Numbered from the stretch's first letter, positions 22,738-34,636 are shown. The stretch is DNA of 64,000 nt from Liquidambar formosana (GCA_039720395.1 CM077827.1:7727991-7791990); one strand, 5' to 3'. Program-made: numbers and translations. The notes: generated by a model not told the origin, from the letters alone.

Positions 22738-23579
22738 GGTCAACTCTTTAGAGTATCCAGATACTCCTGGCAGTTACGTTTCCAGTGCCCATCCTTGCCG
22801 CAATAAAAACAGGTTCCTTTGGCCTTGTCAGTGTTACCTTTCTTGACACCTCCTTTCGTCTTTAAGTTCCTCTTCTTCTTCCCTTGGGTACTCTTACCCT
22901 TGCCTTTGCTTTTGCCCTTAGGCTTGGGCTTGGCCTTAGAAGTAGAAGCTCCATCAAATGCAAGCAAAGAACCTTTTCCCTTTTTCATTGTCTCCTCAGT
23001 CATCTTGAGCAAATTGTGCAGCTCGGGGAGAGTGGGCTCAAGCTTGTTCATATGAAAATTCATTATGAACGGCCCAAATGAATCAGGAAGGGACTGCAGT
23101 ATAATGTCTGAACACATATCAGCTTCAATGATCACATCAAGCTTTTCAAGCTGCTCGATATGGTTGATCATTTTCAAGGTGTGATCAGTCACAGATGAAC
23201 CCTCATTCATCCTTGCCTTGAATAGATCCTTGACAATATTGTACTTCGCAGTCCTACTTTGCTCCCCGTACAACTCTTGTAAGTGGAGAAAGATGTCGTG
23301 AACACTTTTCATGGACTAATGTTGCTTCTGAAGCTCAAGACTCATGGATGCCATCATATAGCATCTTGCCTTCAAGTCATCGTCCATGCGCTTCTGATAA
23401 GCGTCTTTCTCTTGCTGAGTTGCAATCTCAGCCGGTGCCTCAGGAAGTGTGCCATCAAGTGTGTAAGTAACCTTTTCGGAAGTTAAAACTATTTTTAAGT
23501 TCCTCAGCCAGTCAAGATAGTTTGGTCCAGTCAAACGGTTGATGTCCAATATTTTGGATAGTGGGTTGAGGTGAGCCAT
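22738..23579 (-). pseudogene. Copia gag of element C, one in-frame stop
   Basis: Gag is the capsid and nucleocapsid protein. The start ATG is at 23579 (MAHLNPLSKIL), the middle has LTGPNYLDWLRNLKIVL, and a single TAG at 23313-23315 splits the frame. The second part has a Lys/Gly-rich stretch followed by the CCHC zinc knuckle CFYCGKDGHWKRNC (about 22765-22806) and ends in TGA. Total length would be about 280 residues, normal for Copia gag. Normally gag is fused to pol in Copia elements; here the TGA and the deletion separate them. Confidence 0.88.
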
Positions 23580-24788
23580 TTCTAATGAACTACATATAAA
23601 AATTAAAATAGAGAATTAGATTTCATTTTTAATCCATAATGATCGGGTCTTTAATCATATGGTACCTCCCACTATTTTATCAAATTCCATACACCCTCTA
23701 ATGGAATTTGGGAATCTTATTCCTAATGGGGATTGGGGTCCCACTATGACCTAGAAGCCTCACATGTTAGTTTCTTGACTTCTAACCCACAGTAAGAAGA
23801 CAACTCTTTGTCTATTGCTTCATAAGCAAGTTCCAATCATTTTGCCTCTAGGGTACATATTCCTCACATGTTAGTTTCTTAGAATACTTCCCTAGTTAAG
23901 TTAAGCCCATCATTCACACAGGTATGTTTCACCAAATATATACCTCACATGTTAGTTTCTTGGTATATACCACCTTAAGCACCCCATGATATCTATATAT
24001 GTGATAGTTTCAAGTAATGTCTTTAATATGGGTAGCTCCTACATGTCTGCAGCTAGGTACCCACATTAAGGGACGTTAGATGATCCTATAATGATGGAAG
24101 GCAATGAAGAATCCATTCCCTAATGTATTCTCCATTTCCAACTTAATATTAAAAGAGAGGGGTTTTAAAGGTCTCATCAAATAAACTAATCTAACATACA
24201 TCTCATGCATTTAAATAATAAATATATAACAACATTATATATATGTAATCCACTTATCGATATTAGTCCCTATAAGGTGACATATAACGATCTTTGGATT
24301 TGGAGCTATCTCTATTAATCTCATTAAAAGCTCCCACTATGATGATTATGGACTTTAAGAGGATTCAATCCAAGCCAATGAATTGAATCCTAGGTCTAAG
24401 GTGGGTGTAGGTGATCGTAAAACATTCATTTGAAACATAGCATGCTCTCTTGAAAATCTTCTCCAAGCTTTCAAGTCCTTCAATCTCCTCCATTAGCTTG
24501 ATGGTCTCCACTATATGCTTGTTGGGCTCCACCATGCTCCTTTAGGTCCACCATGCTCCTTAGTGCGCTCTCGATTACATAACATTTACATAATTTTAAA
24601 GAAAGGGATACATAAGGGGAATGTGGGGTACATAAGAGAATGATAGAGAGAGAGAAGAAGGTGGCATGCAAGCCCCAAATAAATAATACATCACCATAAT
24701 AAAATTACAACTCTTGAAAATAATACAACCCATTCATAAGACGGCCAATCACAATTGGTTTAAGGGGTATAGTCCATAATCATCATCC
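23580..24788 (-). other. leader of Copia C, lacking a primer binding site
   Basis: Homologous to the leader of element D from about 57893 to 59150. Instead of the Met-tRNA primer site seen in D at 55681, the LTR end at 24789 is joined directly to sequence that lies about 2.2 kb inside the leader of D. A short conserved open stretch (24480-24671 minus; 58014-58205 plus in D) is probably not a gene. Confidence 0.7.
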
Positions 24789-26118
24789 TGTTGGGAATCA
24801 TACAAGAGGGAAGAATAGAAGTGCGGAATATAAAAATTTTTCCCTTTGATTCCACAGCCCATGAATCTAACTATGCATATACAAAATCAAACCCTAACTA
24901 TGAAGAGGGTTAGAACACTTACAGAATTTTGTCTTCTCCTTTTTGCTCCAAGCTTTGATTCCGGACAGCGGTGAATGAGCAGCCCAAGTGTGCTGCCTCC
25001 AACGGTATCCACACCTAGCTAGAGCTTCAAGTCCTTTCCCTTTTTTCCTTGTTGTTGCTAGTGTAGGAGAAGAGTGGAGAGAGAGAGAGGGGGCTGGAAA
25101 ATTTCGGCCAGCACCTTGGGGTTTCTTCTTGTGATGATGTCACACATCATAAAGTGTGACTTATATAGTCCACACTAGGGGGGCCGGCCATAGGGGGAAA
25201 CCCTATTAGGGTGTGATGCAATTTCTCTAAATTGCACAATAACCCCTGTAAATTATATCAAATATAAATAGGCCTCAAAGAACTATTCTTTATGCACTCA
25301 TACCCTTTCTCTCATAGACTTTAAAGCTCATCTTGCATGATCAGTGTGTGACCCATTGGGTTCACATCATCAAATAGTAGGAATAGCACGAGGTGTGCAC
25401 AATGGAACTCTTTCCATTTAGGGTCTAATTGGAACTCCTTCCAATTCCCTAATTGATTATAACTCACTTATATCAATTAGGGCTTCTACTAACCATGAAT
25501 AACACTTAGCATATGGTTCATGGTGTCGTCCTTAATGAAGTGAATATGTATCTATCAAAGAACCCTTCTGTTATAGTTTATAGGTTACAATTGCATCCTT
25601 CCATTTACACAATGTCTCCAATTGAACTAATAGGACATGGAAGTCTGTCAAGTCCCTAGTTCAATTACTTTATACTCATTCATAAATATCAACTCAATGA
25701 TGAACTTATGGAAACTCCTTTCCATATTCACACTGCCATGGCCATGGACTGAATGAGTTATATTATGAATGATATATGAGACATTCTCTCTCTTTTTCCT
25801 GAGAGTAATGGATTCCTTGTCGATCACTCATATGCCTTCATACATATAGCAATAGGGCCAATGAACACCTTTATAGACCCATGAATAGAATCTGCACTTA
25901 GTGTTATCAAACTTCTAAAGCTACATGCATAAGGTAACTATGGTGTCTCAGGTCTAAGGATTACTTGTACCACTATAACATTGAGAAACTGATTGACAGG
26001 CAGGTTAAAACTCCATTCAGTTTATCTCAAATCTTTGGTCACATTCAGTGTACCTATTCTATTAACAGGCACCCACCTGTTGGTTGTAGTGTCTCCACAC
26101 AAATAGCTTGAGACCAGC
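24789..26118 (-). repeat. shared middle LTR of Copia C, first part
   Basis: Starts TGTTGGGAATC on the plus strand (U5 end) and runs to the A insertion point. With 46935-47259 it makes one LTR of about 1,655 bp, matching the 1,658-1,660 bp LTRs of D. Confidence 0.88.
26114..26118. repeat. target site duplication of element A (left)
   Basis: CCAGC, repeated at 46930-46934 on the other side of A. The Copia LTR reads continuously when one copy is removed. Confidence 0.95.
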
Positions 26119-26591
26119 TGTGAACCCCGAAAAACGTGAGGCCCACAAGGGTTTAAAAGTCGCCAGTCTGTGGACCCAGGAAAGCGGGTTAAGGGCCTAC
26201 GGGGCGGTTTTAGGTTTGAAAAAGGAAAAGGAGTCGCCACCTTATTTTTTTAAAGTAAACAAGGAAAACCCTAAAAAACAGTTTTGTTTTAGGAAAACAA
26301 AATAATGACTCCATATTTAAAAATGGAAAGGCAAATGATCTTTTGGAAACCAGAGAATTCGGGGATTCGGAGGCTAAGTTACGATATGGGAAGGTTCTAG
26401 GCAAAGCCTATAGGCACCCATATCGCCCTAAACGGTCTCTGAATTTAATTGGGCTAAATCAAAGTCTTAATCACACACAAATCAACAATTATCATCACAA
26501 GACAGCATGCATATCATTCATTCATTCATTCATCCATATAGTCAAGTAATTCAAAGAAAAACAGAAAAAAAGAAAGGGGGAGACGAGAAAA

Positions 26592-26614
26592 CCTAGGATA
26601 CTTAGTATCCTAGG
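26592..26614. other. hairpin in 3' LTR (A)
   Basis: CCTAGGATACT stem with one-base loop, as in B at 18606-18628. Confidence 0.8.
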
Positions 26615-27639
26615 GCGGACTTGAACCTCACAAGGAGCGCCTACGTACCATGTATGGAAATACATGGATCAAAGTCCACGTAGTTCGAAAGGGAATAGGG
26701 TTATAACCTAATCAAGGCCTATGGTAAACCCTAAGTTTCCTTTCAAGTAAAACATGGTAAATTTCCCAAAATAAATGATTCTCAAAAGATTTTTGGTAAA
26801 ATATAGAATTTTGATAAAAGATGGAAACTTTGATTTAAAAGGTATCTTTTATTGAAAGGAAACTATAGAATCTACTATACCCCTCTATTAGGAAACAACC
26901 CTAGGGGGGGAGAAAGGGAAAGTTTCAAAGGAAGGAAAGAAGGGTGAATTGGGGCACCCTCACACCCTACTTACCTTAAGCAAAAGCAACCTGTCAAAGT
27001 AACCACCCTATTGCATAGGGTAATTACCTTATTTGTAAGATTTCATCTCACAATAGCCAAAATAACCACCCCACATTGGTGGGGTAGTTGCACCTGTTGT
27101 ACCTGTCAAAGCACCTGCAATTTCCATGCAAAACATACCAAAAATGCCAACCAAGCAAGCTAGATTCCAAATCAAGCCATTATCGTGCCCAAACATGGGC
27201 TAACACATGCTCAAAATATCATATCAAAGACAAATAACAGATCTGGACAGAATTGAAATAAGGTTTAAAATCAACCACAAGTCATGCAACAACATGAATC
27301 ATAAGCTAACTAAAACCCTAATTCAACCCTACATGCAATGACATGCAAAAAACCCTAAAATCAACTACTATGAATGCAGAAAAATGTCATAGCTATCAAA
27401 TATGCAGCACATATATGTCAACTATGAAGAAAACACAAGAAAAAACCCTAAGCTATCATGCTATATGCAACTTTCCTAATACAAGGATGAATGAAACCCT
27501 AGAATCACAATTGTGCTCAAAATCACATAAAATAACTCTAAATCATGCAAAGCCCATCATAGACATCATGCTAATCATGCATATTAATCAATAAAAGCAT
27601 CCACACATGAGAAAAATACAAGCTTGCACATGAAATATA

Positions 27640-28170
27640 GCTATTCTAAACATAAACTCCATTTCAGCACTAAGGAAACCCTAGAATCCCAAACATGCAG
27701 CAAATCACATGGAACATCATCCTAGCATACTAAACAGCCCATAAATATTATCCTAATCATGCATACATTCCAATGGAAGCAACAAAACACAATAAAAACA
27801 TAAGCTCTAATATGCCCAAGAGTTATTTCATGCAGAAAACCATTTTAAGCACCTAAGAAACCCTAAAGTCCCAAACATGCAGTAAATCACATGGAATAAC
27901 ATCCTAGCATACTAAACAGCCCACAAATATGATCCTAAACATGCATGGAAGCAACAAGACATGATAAAAACACAAGCTCTAATATACCAAAGAGTTATTT
28001 CATGCAGAAAACCATTTTAAGCACCTAAGAAACCCTAAAGTCCCAAACATGCAGTAAATCACATGGAATAACATCCTAGCATACTAAACAGCCCACAAAT
28101 ATGATCCTAAACATGCATGGAAGCAACAAGACGTGATAAAAACACAAGCTTTGATATGCAATCATCCTAT
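27640..28170. repeat. about 170-bp tandem repeats inside 3' LTR (A)
   Basis: Three units marked by CATGCAG-AAATCACATGGAA-type sequence. The last two are nearly identical and 171 bp apart. The 5' LTR carries the same block near 45117-45647. Confidence 0.8.
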
Positions 28171-28472
28171 TCTATGCAAAAACCCTAACTTTAAAAGAGA
28201 GAAGAGGAGGAAGGGGGAAATACCTATGGTGAAGTATCCTTTTGCTGCTGTAGGGAGTCCTCCTTCTCTTGTGTACTGCTGGGAGTTCCTTCCTTCAAGC
28301 CTTCAAGCAATGCTCCAGCCCTCCTCCAAGCTTACTCTCACACTCTCTCACTCAAAGTATAGGTTAAACTACCCTAAGGATGGCTGCCATAGCCTCCAAG
28401 TCTCACACATGCCTCACACTTCAGAATTTTCTCTCCAAGTGGCCTCCCCTATTGCTGAAGTATAAAGGGGGT

Positions 28473-28479
28473 ATTTATA
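28473..28479 (-). promoter_or_regulatory. TATA box of 3' LTR (A)
   Basis: TATAAAT on the minus strand, 190 bp downstream of the palindrome in element orientation. Confidence 0.6.
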
Positions 28480-28669
28480 GGGATTGAGGGAAAACCCTCA
28501 ATGGTTGGGATTAAAACCCTAGGGATTGATCCAAGGGCTCTTAGAGGTTACCTTGGGGCTCAAGTAGGTCAAAAAGGGCTGAAATTAGGGTTAAATGGCG
28601 GCCAAAGGCGAGCAAATCCGAGAAAATAGGGTGGGAGCCGCGTCAAGGCTCAAAAAAGGAAAGTGGCTC

Positions 28670-28743
28670 GGGTGACCACCTGGGGCTGGGCGGCTAGCAG
28701 CCTGGGCCCAGGCGGCTAGCCACCCAGGCCTGGGTGGTCACCC
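28670..28743. repeat. 74-bp GC-rich palindrome in 3' LTR (A)
   Basis: GGGTGACCACC ... GGTGGTCACCC, upstream of the LTR TATA box in element orientation. Confidence 0.9.
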
Positions 28744-29453
28744 GAGGCCATGTCAGCTTCAGCCCATTTTTGACCCTTTCAGCTTCCAAATGTGTTTCAG
28801 GGCCCAAATCAACTCCGATTTTGACGAAACGAAAGCCAAAACGACCGTGTTTCGAAGGGGAATGTAATTTGAGTCACTTGAGGGCAAGAAACCCTAGCCA
28901 TGGCTGCATGGTTGGGTCCTACAAAGGTGGTTAACCGCTATGCCTCACCATCGCTTAGCTTAGGTATGCACATAGGGTCGCACCGAATGCTTTCCAATTC
29001 GAAATTCAACCTCCCTAAACACATTTGGGGATGAAATTAAGATCGATCAAGGTCAAATGAGTAGTCATAGAGTGAAAATCATGAGCCAATTCGAGCTAAC
29101 CCGAAGTAGGTCTTTTAGCCAACCTGAGCCTTGCTGAGCCATTCTAATCCCGAACCTTCAATTCATCGAATTGATCCCACAAATACCTCAAATACAACCA
29201 TATGAACTCCAATTGGCAACTTGGAGATCATTTCAAGGTCAAATGGAAAGTTTGTGATCAAAAAGACAATTATGCCCCTCAAGTCACAAAAGTTCTAATT
29301 AACCCTCGAGATCAACTCCAAATCGAACCAAAATTCATAGACACCATCCTTAGGACCCTAGAAACTCAATGCAAAAGACTAGACTAAAAAAGGAAACAAA
29401 AAGACACATGCAATGACAAACCCTAGCTAAGGTGACAAAAATGGGGTGTGACA

Positions 29454-29467
29454 GAAGCCCCTCATTG
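29454..29467 (-). promoter_or_regulatory. polypurine tract region of element A
   Basis: On the minus strand CAATGAGGGGCTTC abuts the 3' LTR; identical to B at 15777-15790. Confidence 0.65.
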
Positions 29468-29669
29468 GTGAGCAAGTTTCACTTGCAAGCCAATGACCAA
29501 AAGAACAACCCATTTTTGCCCGGGGAATTGATTTAATCAAGACCCACTGGGGAAAAGAGGGTGAACATATCATTGAATTCTTCGAATTCATCATACACAA
29601 GCACAAAGGTACTCTTCATAAGTTCTACAGAACTCCTCTCATGCTGTATACCAGTTTCACTGGGGAACA

Positions 29670-30216
29670 AGATGAGGTATCCACAGGTTACATCGAACTT
29701 CGTTCGATGAAAGGTCTTCCAATTCTATGCCAGTGACAACTGGCGAATGGTACGAGGTAACATTATGCCATCAAGGCCATCCCAAAATATGAGAAAGATA
29801 CATCCTTCTCACATTCAAACCGTCAAGGTTATTACTCAATTATCAAGGTAATCACATCCCATACTGCACCAGTGACAACTGGTGAATAATACGAGGTATC
29901 CATAGCTTACATCGAACTTCGTTCGATGAAAGGTCTTCCCATACTATGCCAGTGACAACTGGTGAATAGTACGAGGTATCCATAACTTACATCGAACTTC
30001 GTTCGATGAAAGGTCTTCCCATACTGTACCAGTGACAACTGGTGAATAGTACAAGGTATCCATAGCTTACATCGAACTTCGTTCGATGAAAGGTCTTCCC
30101 ATACTGTACCAGTGACAACTGGTGAATAGTACAAGGTATCCATAGCTTACACCGAACTTCGTTCGATGAAAGGTCTTCCCATACTTTGCCAGTGACAACT
30201 GGCGAATAGTACGAGG
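29670..30216. repeat. 80-bp tandem array, about 5 units (A)
   Basis: Unit starts at 29893, 29973, 30053 and 30133 give a period of 80. Units carry ATCGAACTTCGTTCGAT and a CCAGTGACAACTGG dyad. A stretch of the shorter repeat class interrupts the array at about 29760-29860. B has more units, so copy number differs between the two elements. Confidence 0.88.
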
Positions 30217-30780
30217 TAACACCATGCCATCAAGGCTATCTCAAAATATGAGAAAGATACATCCTTCTCATATTCAAACCATCAAGGTTATCATTGAAAT
30301 ATCAAAGTAAATCACATAACACGAGAAAGATCACGTCCTTCTTTTGCTCAAATCAATCAAGGTAAACACATACCACAGGAAGCCATCAAGGCTATCTCAA
30401 AACATGAGAAAGATACATCCTTCTCATATTCAAACCATCAAGGTTATCATTCAATTGTTAAGGTAGTCACATAGTACGAGGAAGGTCACAACCTTCAATC
30501 AGGGTAAACACATACCATTGGGAAAGATCGCATCTTTCAAGTTATCAAGGTAAACATGTGACATGAGAAAGATTGCATCCTTCTCATATCAAACTCTCAA
30601 GGTGAACACATAGCATGAGAAAGATCGCGTCATTCTCATAATCAAACCATCAAGGTAAACACAAGTCATGGGGAAAGATTGCATCTTTCAAATCATCAAG
30701 GTAAGCATGTAATCATGAGAAAGATTGCATCTTTCTCTCACTAAGTCATCAAGACAGAGGTAAGCTTTTACTTACCAACA
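30217..30780. repeat. degenerate 50-65 bp repeats with AAGAT/ATCTT dyads (A)
   Basis: Units of the form CATGAGAAAGAT...CCTTCTCAT...ATCAAGGTAA, the complement of the class in B at 14400-14930. Confidence 0.75.
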
Positions 30781-31181
30781 CACAACAAGTTCACCAAGTC
30801 ATCTCACATGGAGGCTATTCACGCCTCAACTCAAACACCAACTCATATAGGAGACACAATTATCTCATGAAAGCATTCATTCACATGCATATAGGGAAGG
30901 TATCTTTATCCCAAATGACAACAAATCATAGTGACATAGGAGGGAATTCATCCCTAACAATCAAAACCATATGCATAGAGAGGGTTGTTCGACCCTACTA
31001 GCATGCCATGCCCACACAAGGGCTATCAATGCAATCCTTTCAAATCATTTCATGTCAAACAATGTCAAGATATTTATTCATTTTTCAACTCAAAACAAGC
31101 TTGATAATCCATCTCAAAGAAAGTTCAAAAGCGCGAATAGGCGAGCAAAGGCCAAACGAGCGCAACGGAGCGAGCAAGGGG

Positions 31182-31255
31182 GGGTGACCACCTGGCTGCT
31201 GGTGGCTTGCCGCCCAAGCCCAGGCGGCTTGCCGCCCCATGCTGGGCGGTTACCC
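31182..31255. repeat. 74-bp GC-rich palindrome upstream of PMD gene (A)
   Basis: GGGTGACCACC at one end and GGCGGTTACCC at the other, with GGCGGCTTGCCGCC inside. The most diverged class of copies. About 300 bp upstream of the ATG at 31556 and just before a TTTTTAAACC TATA-like sequence. Confidence 0.85.
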
Positions 31256-31555
31256 GAGGCTAGGGTCCTCAAAATTCTGGGTTTTTAAACCCTTGACCCC
31301 CATTTGATGCACACACACACCCAATTCGAAAATAGAGAGTTTCTCTCTCTAGAAACCCATTCCATCTTCTCTAAACACTCACAAACATATCCTCATTCAA
31401 AGTTTCACTTTCAATTCAAGTTGTGTGCATGAATTAGCATCAAGAACAAGCCATTCAACAACAAAAACAAGCATCAATCATCAAGTTACAAGATCAAATT
31501 CATCATCCTTCTTATCAAACCCATTTTTTCTCACATACAAGCTCAACCATCAACA

Positions 31556-34214
31556 ATGGCTTCTAGCAATGATTCCAACATCAAGTATCCATATTATGTG
31601 ATCAAGAATACATACAAGGCACCAATCTATGATGCATCCCAAGACAAAGTGTTGCTTGAACCTAAGAAGCATCTCTCCTACCTCCATTCCCAACATGAGG
31701 TTAGTTCTTCCCAACTTAACATGTTTATCATGAAATTTTGATTTCTATTGGATAAAATGCATTCCCATGATCTTCTTTTGATTGTTTCTATCATTGTTAA
31801 GCCAAGTTCATTGATTTGGCAAGGATTGAATGTGCAAAAAGCTTGTTTCCCAATGCTTGAGAAAAGATGCCCACCAAGTGTTTGATAAAATGCCAAAGAG
31901 ACAAAAACATGTTCAATTCTTGAAAAATCAATCGGTTTGCATTGTAGAACCAAGTCATATGGTCTTGGCAAGGATTTGATATACAAAAATCTTTCATTTC
32001 AATGCTTGAAAACAAGTCACACACCAAGTGTTCGATAAAATGCCCGAAAGGCAAAAACATGTTCAATCCTTACAAAATCAATGAATTTGAATACACAAAG
32101 TCATGGGCATTCATTTCTAATTCATTTCATGAATCAAAACCCATATTTTAAAACTTTTGGAAAACCATTTGAAATCAATTATCAATGTATGCCCAATATC
32201 TCTATGTTTTCAATGCTAACTCAATACACAATCTTTTGACATAGCCCGACTTCCAAAGTCTCCGTACAAGGACATCAATAAAGGGGCTCATCTCATGGTG
32301 GAGATATATGGAACATGCCCAACCACGTGCTCGCAAGATAGTAAAGAAGGCGGGTTTTGAGCCCTTCCTAGATGCTCTATGGAACGAGCAATGGGATAGG
32401 CAGGCATTATTTGCCTTGACAGAGCTATGGTGGGACACCACCAACACTTTCCATTTTAGCTTCGGGGAGATGACCATGACTCCTAAGGACTTTACCATGA
32501 TAACTGGGTTGAGCTTGAAAGGCAAGCGCTTGGAATACTATGAACATGCCAACATGGATCAGAACTACATAGTAGCTCTACTCGGGGTGGAAGCGGAGTT
32601 AAGCCCAAAAGGTGTGCGCCGTACTTGGCTCTACAACACCTTCGCTACTGAAGAAGAGAGTGAGGGGACGGATCCCCAATACATTGTGAGAGCTTTCTTG
32701 CTCTACATGATTTCATGTACCTTTTTTGCGGGCACCAATGATATGGCTCGACTTGAGTTGCTAGCTAGCATGGAAGATGTGAACAAAATTGGGAGATACA
32801 ATTGGGGTGGAGCTGCTTTCGCAAACATGTATCGCTCCATGACTGACATGTCCCGAGGAGTTGCAAAGAACTTTGGGGGACTACCTTTCGTTTGGGAGGT
32901 AACAAAGAACATTCAATTCTCTATTATTTCCCGAAACTTAACACATGCATGATTTCTTCTATTCCTTTGGTTTTCCACAGATATGGTACTACGAGTACCT
33001 GAACATGTGTCGCCCGACTCTTGCTAGTGATGCCATGTCATGGCCCATACTCCAGAATTACACTCCATCTTGCTTGGCTACAAGAGCCTCCAATCGACAC
33101 GATTATGCCCATGCAAGGGCATATCTTGCCAGCTTGACTGTTGATATGGTAGAATCTTTCTTTCTCTTTATCTTTTTTATCTTTTTTCTCATTTCCCATT
33201 TCAAACTCAACAGGTGGAATGGGATCCATGGAGGCTGTGGCAGCATAGGCTACCTGAGAAGTACTCCTCTTGTTTGGAGTTGACAAGCAAAAGGGTCCTT
33301 TTTGAAGGCCCCACAGGTAGATGCTGGTATCTTGGGGAACGAGTCCTGAGACAAGTCCATGGAAATATGAATGCAGCTGTGACACCTTCTATGCCACCAG
33401 AGAACATGAGGCACACTAGCCACCTAGTGGGGGATGAACTAAAAGAAGCTCTGAGGGGTTGGGATGCTGAGGGATTCACCTCCCCTCGCATAGAATACAC
33501 TACCTTCTGTCGACAATATCTGATGAATCCTAGGGTCACTGGTCTCCCACCTCAAGGGGTGAGCTCCCCACACTGTTAAACTCTTTTTTAAGATTATAAG
33601 AAAGACTCCATTTGACAAACATTTGAATTTCAGGGCCGACGGGCAAGGGGACACAGCTCCACAGTTGGATCTGCCACTGGGATGACTTACAATAACGAGG
33701 ATGAGGACCTTGAAGGAAATCAACCTCCACCCCTCCCACAACTAAATTGGTATGTGAACTTGTGCAGTGGGACAAAATTTGTGAAGACTGACATTACCCA
33801 TCCACCATTCGATGAATATCCCAAGATCGATCCATATTATGAGAATGTGAGTTCTAAACTCTTACCTTCTTGAAATTGGATTCTTTCATTATTGTTAACC
33901 ATGTTTGTATTTTCCTAGGTTCCACGAGAGTATGCCCAGGAATGCATTGAACTCAATGAAGGGTTGAGGAGGGATCTTGTGCGAATGAGTTTAGAGAACT
34001 CAGTTCTAGAAGCACGCTTAAATCCCCAAGTAAGTGATCATCTTATTAACCTTCAACTAGGATTGGCACCATTACCCTCCTAACTCATTATCTTTCTTTG
34101 CAACAGGCATCATCATCTAATCCACCACAGGATATGCCCCCTTCTAGAATACCTCGCTCAGGACACGATGGAGCCGGGCCAAGTCGAAAGAGAAGGCCCA
34201 CGGGAAATCATTGA
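31556..34214 (+). CDS. antisense seven-exon plant mobile domain (PMD) protein, intact, 580 residues
   Basis: Predicted exons: 31556-31699, 32245-32898, 32981-33148, 33214-33558, 33634-33846, 33919-34029 and 34107-34214. All six introns (545, 82, 65, 75, 72 and 77 bp) are GT-AG and fall between codons (phase 0); the joined frame has no stop. Exon 2 holds the plant mobile domain: a Trp-rich start (LISWWRYMEHA), ALTELWWDTTNTFHFSFGEM, then TMTPKDFTMITGLSL. Exon 7 ends in a basic SRKRRP patch that could act as a nuclear signal. Intron 1 contains two roughly 149-bp tandem units. The gene lies inside element A on the strand opposite to gag-pol, after pol, and points towards the DUF7745-like gene. 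PMD proteins (MAIN/MAIL type) are nuclear plant proteins often found in transposons; the molecular role is unknown. Exon boundaries rest on splice consensus and on identical structure in B. Confidence 0.85.
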
Positions 34215-34472
34215 GTTTCACTCACCTCTTGTTAGGAATGTTTGGAATCTTTCTATCTATCTTGTTATGTATTAATTAGGAATTTCAATTCCCAACCTTG
34301 AACCTTTATTATGGATACTTGATGAATCTATGTTCGAACTTTATTGCAATGATATGATCTTGTATTGTGTGAAAAAATGGGCTTAAATCAAGCACAAAAG
34401 AGTCAAAACATCACAAAAGGGCCAAACGAAGGCATAACAAGTCAAAAATGGGCGAAACAAGACGGCGGTCTC

Positions 34473-34546
34473 GGGTGACCACCTGGGGCTGGGCGGCTAG
34501 CCGCCTGGGCCCAGGCGGCTAGCCGCCCAGGCCTGGGTGGTCACCC
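34473..34546. repeat. 74-bp GC-rich palindrome upstream of DUF7745-like gene (A)
   Basis: The most symmetrical copy. GGGTGACCACC pairs with GGTGGTCACCC, GGCGGCTAGCCGCC occurs in each arm and CTGGGCCCAG is at the centre; only a few positions near the outer arm mismatch. It ends 90 bp before the TATA box. Confidence 0.92.
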
Positions 34547-34636
34547 GAGCCCGAAGCGGTGTTTCGCCTGATTTTAGGAAACTTCCTATTTTGACGGGAT
34601 TCCACCTTCCAAAACACGGATTTCCGAATTTTTTCC

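Larger units (their letters stand above)
19080..26118 (-). mobile_element. Copia tandem 'C', left part (LTR, interior, part of shared LTR)
   Basis: Minus-strand Ty1/Copia element in the order LTR, decayed interior, LTR. Element B cuts the left LTR near its U5 end, and element A cuts the middle LTR at 26118; the sequence resumes at 46935. Beyond the middle LTR a second Copia interior follows, so at least two elements share one LTR. The LTR is homologous to that of element D. Confidence 0.88.
26119..29453 (-). repeat. 3' LTR of element A (3,335 bp)
   Basis: Begins TGTGAACCCC and ends GGGGTGTGACA on the plus strand. It is about 60 bases longer than the 5' LTR. The extra piece is at the start: an LTR-end-like sequence, then GTCGCCAGTC, then a second LTR end. 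GTCGCCAGTC is exactly what joins primer binding site to LTR at 43646-43655. It contains a TATA box (28479-28473), a palindrome and tandem repeats. Confidence 0.92.

Noticed and set aside
28133..28465. 110-residue open frame in the LTR of A, repeated at 45610-45942
   Set aside because: Antisense to the LTR transcript, repeated only because the LTRs are repeated, with no domain and a broken equivalent in B.
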